A stretch of DNA of 64,000 nt from assembly GCF_005849285.1 (NCBI RefSeq), contig NZ_CP040517.1, forward strand, positions 1,990,501 to 2,054,500, given 5' to 3'. Under the pieces are notes generated by a model, which had not been told where the DNA came from, ran no database searches, and saw only the letters and a program-made list of their open reading frames with translations. This document shows, one piece after another, positions 42,350 through 49,995 of this stretch (the stretch's first letter is position 1; each line of letters starts with the position of its first letter). Origin of the DNA: Luteithermobacter gelatinilyticus (GTDB lineage Bacteria > Pseudomonadota > Alphaproteobacteria > Sphingomonadales > Emcibacteraceae). Made by a program: the position numbers and the translations under genes.

Positions 42350-43497
42350 CAACGATGATCTGTATGGTATCCGGCCAGCCTATGCCCAATTTGCGCCCGG
42401 CGCTGTGCCAAAATGAGGATTTCAAGGTGCGCCAGGTCGTGCTACTGGTGACGGAAAAAATGACGAAGCAGGCTGCCAGCCTCACTGCGGTTCTGGAGCG
42501 TAACCAACGCGCCTGCGTCTATCATGAGGTGCCGGATGCTTATGACCTGCCCGCGCTTATCGCCCAGTTCCGCAAGATTCTGGACGATATTAACGGCAAC
42601 GGCATCGCCAACCTGACCGGGGGCACCAAGATGATGTCACTGGCCCTGCGCGATGCGGTCCGGGGGCGGGACAATTGGCGTACACTCTATGTTCGTGAAG
42701 ACACCCATCAGGGGCAGTGGCTGGACGGCACGACGGACCAGCCTTTCCCGATCGAAGCGCAGATGAGCTTGAAGGACCTTCTCGACGCTCATGGCTTTGA
42801 TCATAAAGCCCCCGGCAGTTTTCATCCCACCCGCGCGCAACGGGATTTCGCCGACTGGCTGCTCCGAACATATTACCGAAACCGGAATGTGATCGACCTG
42901 CTGAATAAAGTAAGTTATGATGCAAGCGATAAAAAGAAAAACATCAGGAAATACTTTTCCGAAATAGACAACGGTAAATTTGACAAGGCCAACGTCCTGC
43001 CGTGCATGCAGCCGATCCTGGAGCGGGCGCAGCAGGTTGGACTCTTGGAGCTCCATGAGGATCATATCTTTTATCCCTCAAAAAACCACCGCAAGTTCAT
43101 CTGCGGGGTCTGGCTGGAATGCGCGGTGGAAAACGCTGTCAAACGTCTGGAAAAACAACATCCGGGACTAATAGATGACATCCGCGCCGGAATACAGTTT
43201 AATCAGCACAGGGGGGAAGCCGACGTTCTGGTCAGTCGTCCGACGGGGCTCGCCGTCATCGAATGCAAGACAGGTTCCTATGGGAAGGAAGATGGTCAAA
43301 TCAAGGCCGGCGATGTGATCAAGCAAACCATGGAACAGAAAAAATATGGCGGCCTGACCACCACCAACATTCTGGTTAGCCTGAATCCGCTGGGCAATGA
43401 TCATGCCTATAAGAAAGCGGGACGCAACCATATCCGGATCATCGAGGGGGATATGCTGGGCGACCTCGAACATCATTTGTACAAGTGCCTGCAATGA
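42346..43497 (+). CDS. CARF-nuclease of the Card1/Can2 family
   Basis: A 383-residue protein. Residues 1-150 form a CARF domain (MICMVSGQPMPNLRPALC, NGNGIANLTGGTKMMSLALR), the sensor of cyclic tetra-adenylate. A linker/winged region follows, and residues 270-383 are a PD-(D/E)xK nuclease (DUF1887 type) with D293, E306 and K308 in GEADVLV and AVIECKTG. Card1/Can2 enzymes nick DNA and cut RNA when bound to cA4, causing dormancy during infection. Catalytic residues are intact. It is coupled by ATGA overlaps to csx16 before it and the ring-nuclease-like gene after it. Confidence 0.9.
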   Translation: MTTMICMVSGQPMPNLRPALCQNEDFKVRQVVLLVTEKMTKQAASLTAVLERNQRACVYHEVPDAYDLPALIAQFRKILDDINGNGIANLTGGTKMMSLALRDAVRGRDNWRTLYVREDTHQGQWLDGTTDQPFPIEAQMSLKDLLDAHGFDHKAPGSFHPTRAQRDFADWLLRTYYRNRNVIDLLNKVSYDASDKKKNIRKYFSEIDNGKFDKANVLPCMQPILERAQQVGLLELHEDHIFYPSKNHRKFICGVWLECAVENAVKRLEKQHPGLIDDIRAGIQFNQHRGEADVLVSRPTGLAVIECKTGSYGKEDGQIKAGDVIKQTMEQKKYGGLTTTNILVSLNPLGNDHAYKKAGRNHIRIIEGDMLGDLEHHLYKCLQ

Positions 43498-44546
43498 CCC
43501 GGCCGGCAGTAACCGTTCTGGCCCTGTGTGGGCTGACCCCCCAAGTGATCACCGAAACCCTGTGGGCACTGCTGCGGGATGGAATCACCATTGGCCGGCT
43601 GCATATCGTGACCACTTCGCGGGGTAAGGAACTGTTCGATGCCAAGCTGGCCGGACCGGACGGTGCGTTGACCCGATTGTGGCGCGATCTGAACCACGAC
43701 GCACCGCTGCCCCCCCACGAATTCCATCTGATCCGGCAACAAGGCAACACCCCCATTGAGGATATGGTTTCCGGAGATGATCATCTCGCGGCCACGGAAC
43801 TGATCGGCCAACTGGTGCACCGTATGACCAGGCCGGAGTGCCCGCCACTTCATGCCTCCGCTGCTGGGGGGCGCAAGACCATGAGCATCATGCTGTCGCT
43901 GGCCATGAGCCTCTATGCCCGGCCGGAAGACCGATTGAGTCATGTGCTGGTCTCCCCAGATTACGAACGGGATCCCGACTTTCTGTACCCACCACCGGGG
44001 GACCAGCCGCCAGGGTCGTTCCTGGAATTGATTGACGTGCCGTTCCCCCGGCTCACCCCTCTGTTAAAAGACATAGCGGTGCCTCCTTCCATGGCAGAAC
44101 TGATCGACAGCCTGGACCGGCGCCTGGAGTCCTTGGACATAGTGCATCTGGATCTCACCCAGCGACAGTTATTGATTCGGGATCAGTCGGTATGTCTGCC
44201 GCCGATATTGCTAGCAGTGTATCTCTTGTTTGTGCGCCATCGTCAAAAGGACGAAAGCGGTATTGAACCGCGTTATCTGGACATTGATCTGATGGCAACC
44301 TGTTACCGGGACGCCGGTGCTGCTCCCAATGATGTTGCAAATCTCGTCAAAAGACTGTCCGGTGATAACGTTCACGCCTGGTTTCTGGAACAAATTTCTC
44401 GCCTGCGGCGACTGATGACCGACCAGCTAGGACCGATCCTGGCGCAGGAGGCCGGCATTGAATCCCTGGGTAAACGCCCCCGGACCCGCTACCGGCTGCG
44501 CCTTCCGGCCTGGCGGGTGCTAATTACACCTGATGTTCCTACATAA
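43494..44546 (+). CDS. CARF-domain ring-nuclease-like protein (TIGR02584/NE0113 family)
   Basis: The ATG at 43494 overlaps the TGA of the CARF-nuclease gene, giving 350 residues. The N-terminal half is a CARF-like Rossmann domain (VTVLALCGLTPQVITETLWA, HIVTTSRGKELFDAKL, LHASAAGGRKTMSIML) that matches the NE0113 family, annotated as CRISPR ring nucleases of the Csm6 group. The C-terminal half has no R-x4-6-H HEPN motif, so it is not an RNase like true Csm6. LDLTQRQLLIRDQSVCLPPI followed by a long helix recalls a winged helix of the OmpR type; DNA binding is therefore possible. It may degrade cA4, regulate the locus, or both. Confidence 0.8.
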   Translation: MTRPAVTVLALCGLTPQVITETLWALLRDGITIGRLHIVTTSRGKELFDAKLAGPDGALTRLWRDLNHDAPLPPHEFHLIRQQGNTPIEDMVSGDDHLAATELIGQLVHRMTRPECPPLHASAAGGRKTMSIMLSLAMSLYARPEDRLSHVLVSPDYERDPDFLYPPPGDQPPGSFLELIDVPFPRLTPLLKDIAVPPSMAELIDSLDRRLESLDIVHLDLTQRQLLIRDQSVCLPPILLAVYLLFVRHRQKDESGIEPRYLDIDLMATCYRDAGAAPNDVANLVKRLSGDNVHAWFLEQISRLRRLMTDQLGPILAQEAGIESLGKRPRTRYRLRLPAWRVLITPDVPT

Positions 44547-44723
44547 AAGTTCTGCTCTCAGGTCCTTTTCAGGGCGAACCGGGCCCACATCTTACTCACT
44601 CTGCATGGATTTTATTTACAACTTATTATATACTCTCCACACCCTCTATAGGGATTTATGCCAACGGGGGATTTATGTATCGTCTGCACCACGCCAGACG
44701 GGCAGACGCAAGGGAGGGGGGAA

Positions 44724-45212
44724 ATGTTTTACGCACATTCAACAGAAGACAAAAGCCGGCGCGACTGGCACCGGCTCCGCGATCATTTGACGGCGACCGG
44801 CGACATCGCCGCCCAATTCGCCGCCACATTCGGGGCCGCCCGCGCCGCCCGCCTGAAAAGGACGCTGGAGCCGCTTGACCCCGTCTGGCGGGAAGAGATC
44901 AGTCCGTACGGCGCTGGCCTCATGCCGTCTTTTAAGTGGAACCGGGACGAGAAAACATCCGCCCTCCAGTTAGGCCTTCTCGGACGGATGATTTTTTTCT
45001 GCCTGATCGATGCCGATTATCGCGATACGGAATCTTTTTATGGCCAGGTCAGGGGGGAGGCGAAAGACCGGGACTGGCCGGCGCTCGACGCCATCATCGA
45101 CCCCGATCAAGACAGCCTGCGCTATTATCATCTGGACAAAAACTGGCGGCGCCGGGTGGAGCATGTGGGGGCCAAGCCCGCCGTCGATCTGGGCGGTACG
45201 CTGATCGTCTGA
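44724..45212 (+). pseudogene. in-frame fossil of a type I-C system: Cas3 HD fragment joined to Cas2 C-terminus
   Basis: The ATG has AGGGAGGGGG upstream and begins like type I-C Cas3: FYAHSTEDKSRRDWHRLRDH, DIAAQFAATFGAARAARL. The HD signature (HDLGK) and about a hundred residues are missing; the text resumes with VWREEISP, MPSFKWNRDEKTSALQLGLL and FFCLIDADYRDTESFYGQV, still Cas3 HD-domain sequence. After DRDWPALDAIIDP it turns into the end of type I-C Cas2: DSLRYYHLDKNWRRRVEHVG, AKPAVDLGGTLIV. So one open frame carries the two ends of a cas3-cas5-cas8c-cas7-cas4-cas1-cas2 operon with everything between deleted. The catalytic core of Cas3 is gone; function is doubtful. Confidence 0.85.
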
Positions 45213-45516
45213 CGGGGAAAGGAACCCATCTCTTTCCGGACCCGGAACCCCGGGTAAGGGGCCGTGCGAACCCCAAGCGTGCCCCAGAATCCCGGCTCGT
45301 TCGCACCGGCTCCAGCTCTTTGATATTGTGCATAAAAATCCGTTTTCTGATAAATTCCGTCTCCCGCGGCACGGTCAGCCCCTGCGGTTCGCACCAGAAA
45401 ACTACTTTTCTTTTTTCCCTCAATAGGTTAGAAAAAAAGAGTCGCCCCTCCTGCAGGGGCGTGGCTTGAAACCGCGATATAGCAATATTTTCAGACAAGA
45501 GGCGTGATCAAGGCCT
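45213..45516. other. old type I-C leader region without genes
   Basis: No credible gene is present. The segment follows the Cas2-derived end as an I-C leader would, becomes AT-rich from about 45330 and leads into the orphan repeat at 45441. After the repeat, 44 bases reach the stop codon of the minus-strand GntR gene. Confidence 0.6.
45441..45472 (+). CRISPR. orphan type I-C CRISPR repeat (single copy)
   Basis: A 32-bp sequence reading GTCGCCCCTCCTGCAGGGGC followed by GTGGCTTGAAAC has the length, stem and 3' end of type I-C repeats (usual end GTGGATTGAAAC). The stem is GCCCC/GGGGC with extra pairs. No second copy lies in the 44 bases that follow, so spacers are lost. It stands 228 bp after the Cas2-derived end of the fossil ORF, where the first repeat of an I-C array belongs. 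Confidence 0.8.
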
Positions 45517-46185
45517 TCAGGAGTTGTTCTGGCCCAATTCGGCCTTGACCTGCTCAAAGGCGTTTTCGATATGCCGGCGCAACAGATTGGCAGCGGCCTC
45601 CACCTTTCCTTTTCTGCCAAGCTCCAGAAGCGCAGCATGTTCTTCATGGGCCCGCTCAGGGGCACCTTCCTTCAGCAACTGCTGGCGGATATAACGGTCC
45701 GTGTTGCCATGCAGCGTTTGTAGGGTCTTGATGGTATAGGGCCGTTTTGCGGCCTTGTAAAACTGGTAATGATATTCCCAGTTCAGGCGAGTCCAATGGT
45801 CAATATTGTCCAGACTGACCACCACCTTATCAAATTTGGCCAATGCAATTTCCGCTTCGTCAAAATCCTCCGGCCGCATATGAGGCAGGGATTTTTTCAA
45901 CAGATCACATTCTATCAGAATCCGCAGGTCAAATAATTCGGTCGCCTCTTCCAGGGACAACCGGCGAACCACCCCCCCTTTATGCGGGATAATCTCAATC
46001 AGCCCCTCGGATTCAAGTTTGACAAGCGCCTCTCGGACGGGAATACGGCTGGTCCCCATTTCCCCGGCCAAAAGGTCCTGGCGCAGCTGGAAACCAGCCT
46101 TGTATTCTCCGGAAATAATGCGCTTTTTCAGCTCCTCAAAAACGCTATCGACAATCGTATTTCGACGAAAAGGCAATGTAGACAA
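45517..46185 (-). CDS. GntR-family regulator with FCD domain
   Basis: A 222-residue protein. The start codon appears to be TTG at 46185, with AGGTTAAG ahead of it. Residues 10-75 are a GntR winged helix (SVFEELKKRIISGEYKAGFQ, MGTSRIPVREALVKLESEGL). Residues 90-210 are an FCD ligand domain (EATELFDLRILIECDLLKKS, YHYQFYKAAKRPYTIKTLQT). It is the first gene of a minus-strand set for hydroxyproline breakdown and probably represses it until a pathway intermediate binds. Palindromes at 49865-49881 and 56077-56093 are candidate targets. Confidence 0.88.
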   Translation of the reverse strand: MSTLPFRRNTIVDSVFEELKKRIISGEYKAGFQLRQDLLAGEMGTSRIPVREALVKLESEGLIEIIPHKGGVVRRLSLEEATELFDLRILIECDLLKKSLPHMRPEDFDEAEIALAKFDKVVVSLDNIDHWTRLNWEYHYQFYKAAKRPYTIKTLQTLHGNTDRYIRQQLLKEGAPERAHEEHAALLELGRKGKVEAAANLLRRHIENAFEQVKAELGQNNS

Positions 46186-46230
46186 TGCTTAACCTGCTCT
46201 ATGTATTTGTAAAATTCTCCTCACTTTACC

Positions 46231-47673
46231 CTATTCGCCGGCCCAAACATAGCTTGTTTTTACGATGGTATAAAATTCACGGGCATAGGCTCCCTGTTCG
46301 CGAGGGCCATAGCTTGATCCCTTCCGGCCGCCAAACGGTACGTGGTAATCCACCCCCGCCGTAGGCAGATTCACCATCACCATACCCGCCTGGGATTTCC
46401 GTTTAAAATCACGGGCATATTTCAACGATGTTGTGCATATGCCGGACGACAGACCGAATTCCGTATCATTGGCAACCGTGAGCGCCTCATCATAATCGGC
46501 AGCCCTGATTACGCTGGCCACCGGACCGAACACCTCTTCCCGGTTGATCCGCATATCCGGTGTGGTGTCCGTAATCAGGGCCGGCTGCATATAATATCCT
46601 CTTTTCTCAAGGTCGAGACGCTGGCCGCCACAAACAAGGGTCCCGCCTTCCCTGATGGCGCTTTCCACATATTCCAGATTCGATTGCAATTGTTTTTCGT
46701 CTATAACCGGGCCAATCTGGGTGGTCGCGTCACGCGCATCCCCCACCTTGAGCGCCGCCGTGGCCGCGGTCAGTTTTTCCACAAAAGCTTCATAAATGCC
46801 CTCGGTCACGATCAGCCGGCTGGAAGCCGTACAGCGTTGGCCAGTGGAATAAAATGCTCCCTGAAGGGCACAATTCACCGCCACATCCAGATCGGCATCA
46901 TCCAGCACCACAAGCGGGTTCTTGCCGCCCATTTCAAGCTGGACCCTGGCGCCGCGGGCTGCCGCCGTGGCGCGGATCCGATGGCCGATCGCAACCGAAC
47001 CGGTAAAGCTGATACCATCCACCTGTTCCGAAGACACCAGGGTCTCCCCCACCACCCGGCCAGGCCCCATCACCAGGTTCACCACTCCCCGGGGCAGACC
47101 GGACCGGGAAATAATTTCCACCAGCGACCAGGCCGATGCCGGCACCAGTTCCGCCGGTTTGAATATCACAGTATTGCCATAAGCAAGGGCCGGGGCAATT
47201 TTCCAGGCCGGAATGGCAATCGGAAAATTCCACGGCGTGATCATGCCAATCACGCCCACCGGCTCACGGGTGATTTCCACATCCACACCCGGGCGTACAG
47301 AGGCGCCGGTCTCCCCGCTCAGGCGCAAGGCTTCCCCGGCGAAAAACTTAAAAATCTGACCAGCGCGCAGAACCTCGCCCTTGCCTTCGGGCAGGGTTTT
47401 GCCTTCTTCCCGGCTCAACAACTCGCCCAGTTCATCGGCCCGGGCAAAAATCTCAGTGGCTATAAAATCAAGGATGTTGAACCGTTCCTGCGGGGTGGAA
47501 TGAGCCCAGCTTTCCGCCGCCGCCCGGGCCGCGGCAATGGCTTCCCGGGTTGCCACCTCGTCCGCCGAAGCATACTCACCAATCACATCAGAAATATCAG
47601 ACGGATTGATATTGGGGATATACCGATCCGCCGGAATCCATTCGCCATTGATGAAATTGTTAAATTTTGTCAT
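46231..47673 (-). CDS. aldehyde dehydrogenase, probably 2-oxoglutarate semialdehyde dehydrogenase
   Basis: A 480-residue NAD(P)-dependent aldehyde dehydrogenase: cofactor-site sequences ITPWNFPIAIPAWKIAPALA and FTGSVAIGHRI, catalytic Glu in VQLEMGGKNPLVVLDDAD and catalytic Cys in YSTGQRCTASSRLIV. In hydroxyproline catabolism this step oxidises 2,5-dioxopentanoate to 2-oxoglutarate. The assignment rests on the neighbours (epimerase, DapA-family deaminase, D-amino-acid dehydrogenase), since the family itself has many substrates. It lies 45 bp from the regulator gene and 90 bp from the epimerase gene. Confidence 0.87.
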   Translation of the reverse strand: MTKFNNFINGEWIPADRYIPNINPSDISDVIGEYASADEVATREAIAAARAAAESWAHSTPQERFNILDFIATEIFARADELGELLSREEGKTLPEGKGEVLRAGQIFKFFAGEALRLSGETGASVRPGVDVEITREPVGVIGMITPWNFPIAIPAWKIAPALAYGNTVIFKPAELVPASAWSLVEIISRSGLPRGVVNLVMGPGRVVGETLVSSEQVDGISFTGSVAIGHRIRATAAARGARVQLEMGGKNPLVVLDDADLDVAVNCALQGAFYSTGQRCTASSRLIVTEGIYEAFVEKLTAATAALKVGDARDATTQIGPVIDEKQLQSNLEYVESAIREGGTLVCGGQRLDLEKRGYYMQPALITDTTPDMRINREEVFGPVASVIRAADYDEALTVANDTEFGLSSGICTTSLKYARDFKRKSQAGMVMVNLPTAGVDYHVPFGGRKGSSYGPREQGAYAREFYTIVKTSYVWAGE

Positions 47674-47763
47674 GTCGTCTCCTTGATCTTCTTAAACTTT
47701 CCGGGATCTTCTTAAACCTTCCAGGCAGCATTACGCGGCCGCACCCCTTTGGGATCAAAGCCG

Positions 47764-48768
47764 TTATTTGACCTGAAAACCATAAGCATAGGGGTCGCGG
47801 GGATCCACAAAAATACGGTTCAGTCCCGTCACCCGGGCCCAGCCTTTGATGCTGGGCAAAATACCATCATACCCGCCAATTCTGGCGGTATTTTCCACCC
47901 GTCCCACAAAGCGGCTGCCGATAATGCTTTCATGGATAAATTCCTCTCCTACAGCCAATTTGCCTTTTGCAACCCATTGCGCCATGCGGGCGCTGGTCCC
48001 AGTGCCGCAAGGCGAGCGGTCAATGGCTTTATCACCATAAAACACCGCATTGCGGGCATGAGAGGTGTTGTCCTTTACCGGCCCGGTCCAAAGAATGTGG
48101 GATACGCCGCGAATGGTGTCGTCTTCGGGATGCACAGGCGTGATTTTCTTATTCAGCAGATCCCGCATCACCGGCGAATAGCGCAATACGTTTTCGGCTG
48201 TGAAGTCATCCTGTCCGTCATAATTTTTCTGCGGATCCAGAATGGCGTAAAAATTGCCGCCATAGGAAATGTCAAACACCAGTTCGCCGAAACCCGGACA
48301 GTCGATCGCAACCTCCGTATGGGCCAGATAGCTTGGCACATTGTAAATTCGCACCCAGTCAATAAACGCGCCGTTCTGTCCATATTCTATGCTGATCTGC
48401 CCGGCCGGCACATCAAGCACCAATTCCCCCGGGTTTTGCGGCGTGACAAGCCCCCGTTCGAGAGCGGCGGTCACAGTGCCAATGGTGCCGTGACCGCACA
48501 TGGGCAGACAGCCGCTGGTTTCAATGAACAGGACAGCCATATCGCTGTCCTTATTCACGGGCGGATAAAGGATGGACCCCGACATCATGTCATGGCCGCG
48601 CGGCTCGAACATCAGGCTCAATCTGATCCAGTCATGATGTTTCAGGAAATCCTGACGTTTTTCGCTCATGGTAATGCCCCTGAGGTCCGGCCCCCCGTTC
48701 GTCACCACACGAACGGGGTTGCCGCAGGTATGGGCATCAATGCAGTCAAAAATATGAGTTTTCATCAA
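47764..48768 (-). CDS. 4-hydroxyproline 2-epimerase (proline racemase family)
   Basis: A 334-residue enzyme. Both catalytic cysteines of the racemase/epimerase branch are present: C91 in LPMCGHGTIG and C254 in DRSPCGTGTSARMA. It would convert trans-4-hydroxy-L-proline to cis-4-hydroxy-D-proline, the entry step of the pathway, in the cytosol. It differs from its disrupted paralogue at 51316-53213, in which the second Cys is Thr. The next gene upstream is the DapA-family deaminase. Confidence 0.9.
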   Translation of the reverse strand: MMKTHIFDCIDAHTCGNPVRVVTNGGPDLRGITMSEKRQDFLKHHDWIRLSLMFEPRGHDMMSGSILYPPVNKDSDMAVLFIETSGCLPMCGHGTIGTVTAALERGLVTPQNPGELVLDVPAGQISIEYGQNGAFIDWVRIYNVPSYLAHTEVAIDCPGFGELVFDISYGGNFYAILDPQKNYDGQDDFTAENVLRYSPVMRDLLNKKITPVHPEDDTIRGVSHILWTGPVKDNTSHARNAVFYGDKAIDRSPCGTGTSARMAQWVAKGKLAVGEEFIHESIIGSRFVGRVENTARIGGYDGILPSIKGWARVTGLNRIFVDPRDPYAYGFQVK

Positions 48769-48830
48769 TATTTCCCAAAATCACTCACCGTTCGGGTCCT
48801 TCACCATTCAGATTTTACACCATTCAGATT

Positions 48831-49739
48831 TTACAGGCCGTATTTGGACAAGTCCGGACGGGTGGCCAAGGCCTTTTCGGTGATTTCGATCACTCTGCGG
48901 CGGTCTTCCCCGGTCAGGGTCAGGCGCGGTGCCCGCACCATTTCGGACCCCCGTCCGCAAATCTGTTCACACAGTTTGATACACTGCACCAGTGTGGGAA
49001 TAGTATCAAGATGCAACAATGGCATGAACCAGCGATAAATTTCCAGGGCCTCGGCATATCTGCCTTGGCTCGCAAGGGTGTAAATCGCCACGGATTCATG
49101 GGGAAAGGCACTGGTCAAACCGGAAATCCAGCCGGCCGTACCCAGCATCAGGCTCTCCAGTGCAATATCATCAACGCCGCAAAAGACGGTGAAACGGTCG
49201 CCAAAGGCATTATACAGATCGGTGATCCGGCGGGTATCCTCGGTGGATTCCTTAATCGCCACAATGTTTTTCACCTCTGCCAACTCCTGCATCATATCCA
49301 GCGTGACATCAATGCCATAGGTCACCGGGTTGTTATATACCATGACCGGCAGGCCGGTGGCACCGGCCACCGTTCGATAATGGGTGAGCACTTCCCGGCG
49401 GGTCGCCTTATAGGCCATCGCCGGCAATACCATCAGCCCATCCAAACCAATCCGTTCAGCCGCCTGGACATAGTTAACCGCATTCGCCGTCGTAAATTCC
49501 GATACCCCGGTGAGCACAGGCACCCGCCCGCCACCCACTTCCCGGGCGGCTTCCAGCACCTTGATTTTTTCTTCGGGCAACAGGGAATTATTTTCCCCAC
49601 AGGTGCCCAGCACAATCAACCCATGCACCCCGTCCCGGATCAGGTTGTCATAGACTCTCTGGGTCCCATCAATATCCAGAGACCCGTCATTCTTGAATTG
49701 CGTTGTTGCTGCGGGAAAAACCCCTTTCCAGTCAATCAT
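48831..49739 (-). CDS. DapA-family lyase, probable 1-pyrroline-4-hydroxy-2-carboxylate deaminase
   Basis: A 302-residue TIM-barrel enzyme of the dihydrodipicolinate synthase family: GTCGENNSLLPEEK, Y135 in MVYNNPVTYG and the Schiff-base lysine K163 in IVAIKESTED. In this operon the expected reaction is deamination of 1-pyrroline-4-hydroxy-2-carboxylate to 2,5-dioxopentanoate, the substrate of the dehydrogenase described above. A true DapA role in lysine synthesis is less likely in this context. Its gene faces the dehydrogenase gene at 49996 across a 256-bp divergent promoter region that holds a palindromic site. Confidence 0.87.
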   Translation of the reverse strand: MIDWKGVFPAATTQFKNDGSLDIDGTQRVYDNLIRDGVHGLIVLGTCGENNSLLPEEKIKVLEAAREVGGGRVPVLTGVSEFTTANAVNYVQAAERIGLDGLMVLPAMAYKATRREVLTHYRTVAGATGLPVMVYNNPVTYGIDVTLDMMQELAEVKNIVAIKESTEDTRRITDLYNAFGDRFTVFCGVDDIALESLMLGTAGWISGLTSAFPHESVAIYTLASQGRYAEALEIYRWFMPLLHLDTIPTLVQCIKLCEQICGRGSEMVRAPRLTLTGEDRRRVIEITEKALATRPDLSKYGL

Positions 49740-49864
49740 GGCATCACCTTATTTCACTTCACAAATTATCACTGTCGCGGCCATTCTTCCCTGGCGAAAA
49801 AACGGGGCGTCCGCCCCCTGTGCTCCACCCCGGAAGAATGCCTGTTGAATGTTTGGATATTTTA

Positions 49865-49881
49865 TCGTATATTTTATACAA
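49865..49881. promoter_or_regulatory. operator-like palindrome in the hydroxyproline divergent promoter
   Basis: TCGTATA-TTT-TATACAA is a palindrome with one mismatch, located between the two divergent catabolic units. Its size and AT-rich nature fit FCD-type GntR sites. A similar site lies at 56077-56093. Confidence 0.55.
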
Positions 49882-49995
49882 TTTGTCAAAAGAACAATTG
49901 AAAATATTTTTATTTGTTAAATAACAATTAGTTAGAGTGAATTTCGTCAATCTTATCACCATTCACCCCGGAAGAGTTTTCTGAGAAATAACGTT

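Noticed and set aside
43494-44546. Naming the second CARF protein Csm6 with RNase activity
   Set aside because: No R-x4-6-H HEPN motif is present, so an RNase function is not supported.
44936-45469. A 177-codon ORF overlapping the fossil Cas3-Cas2 ORF in another frame
   Set aside because: The Cas3- and Cas2-like text is in the other frame; this one is Arg/Pro/Gly-rich shadow sequence.
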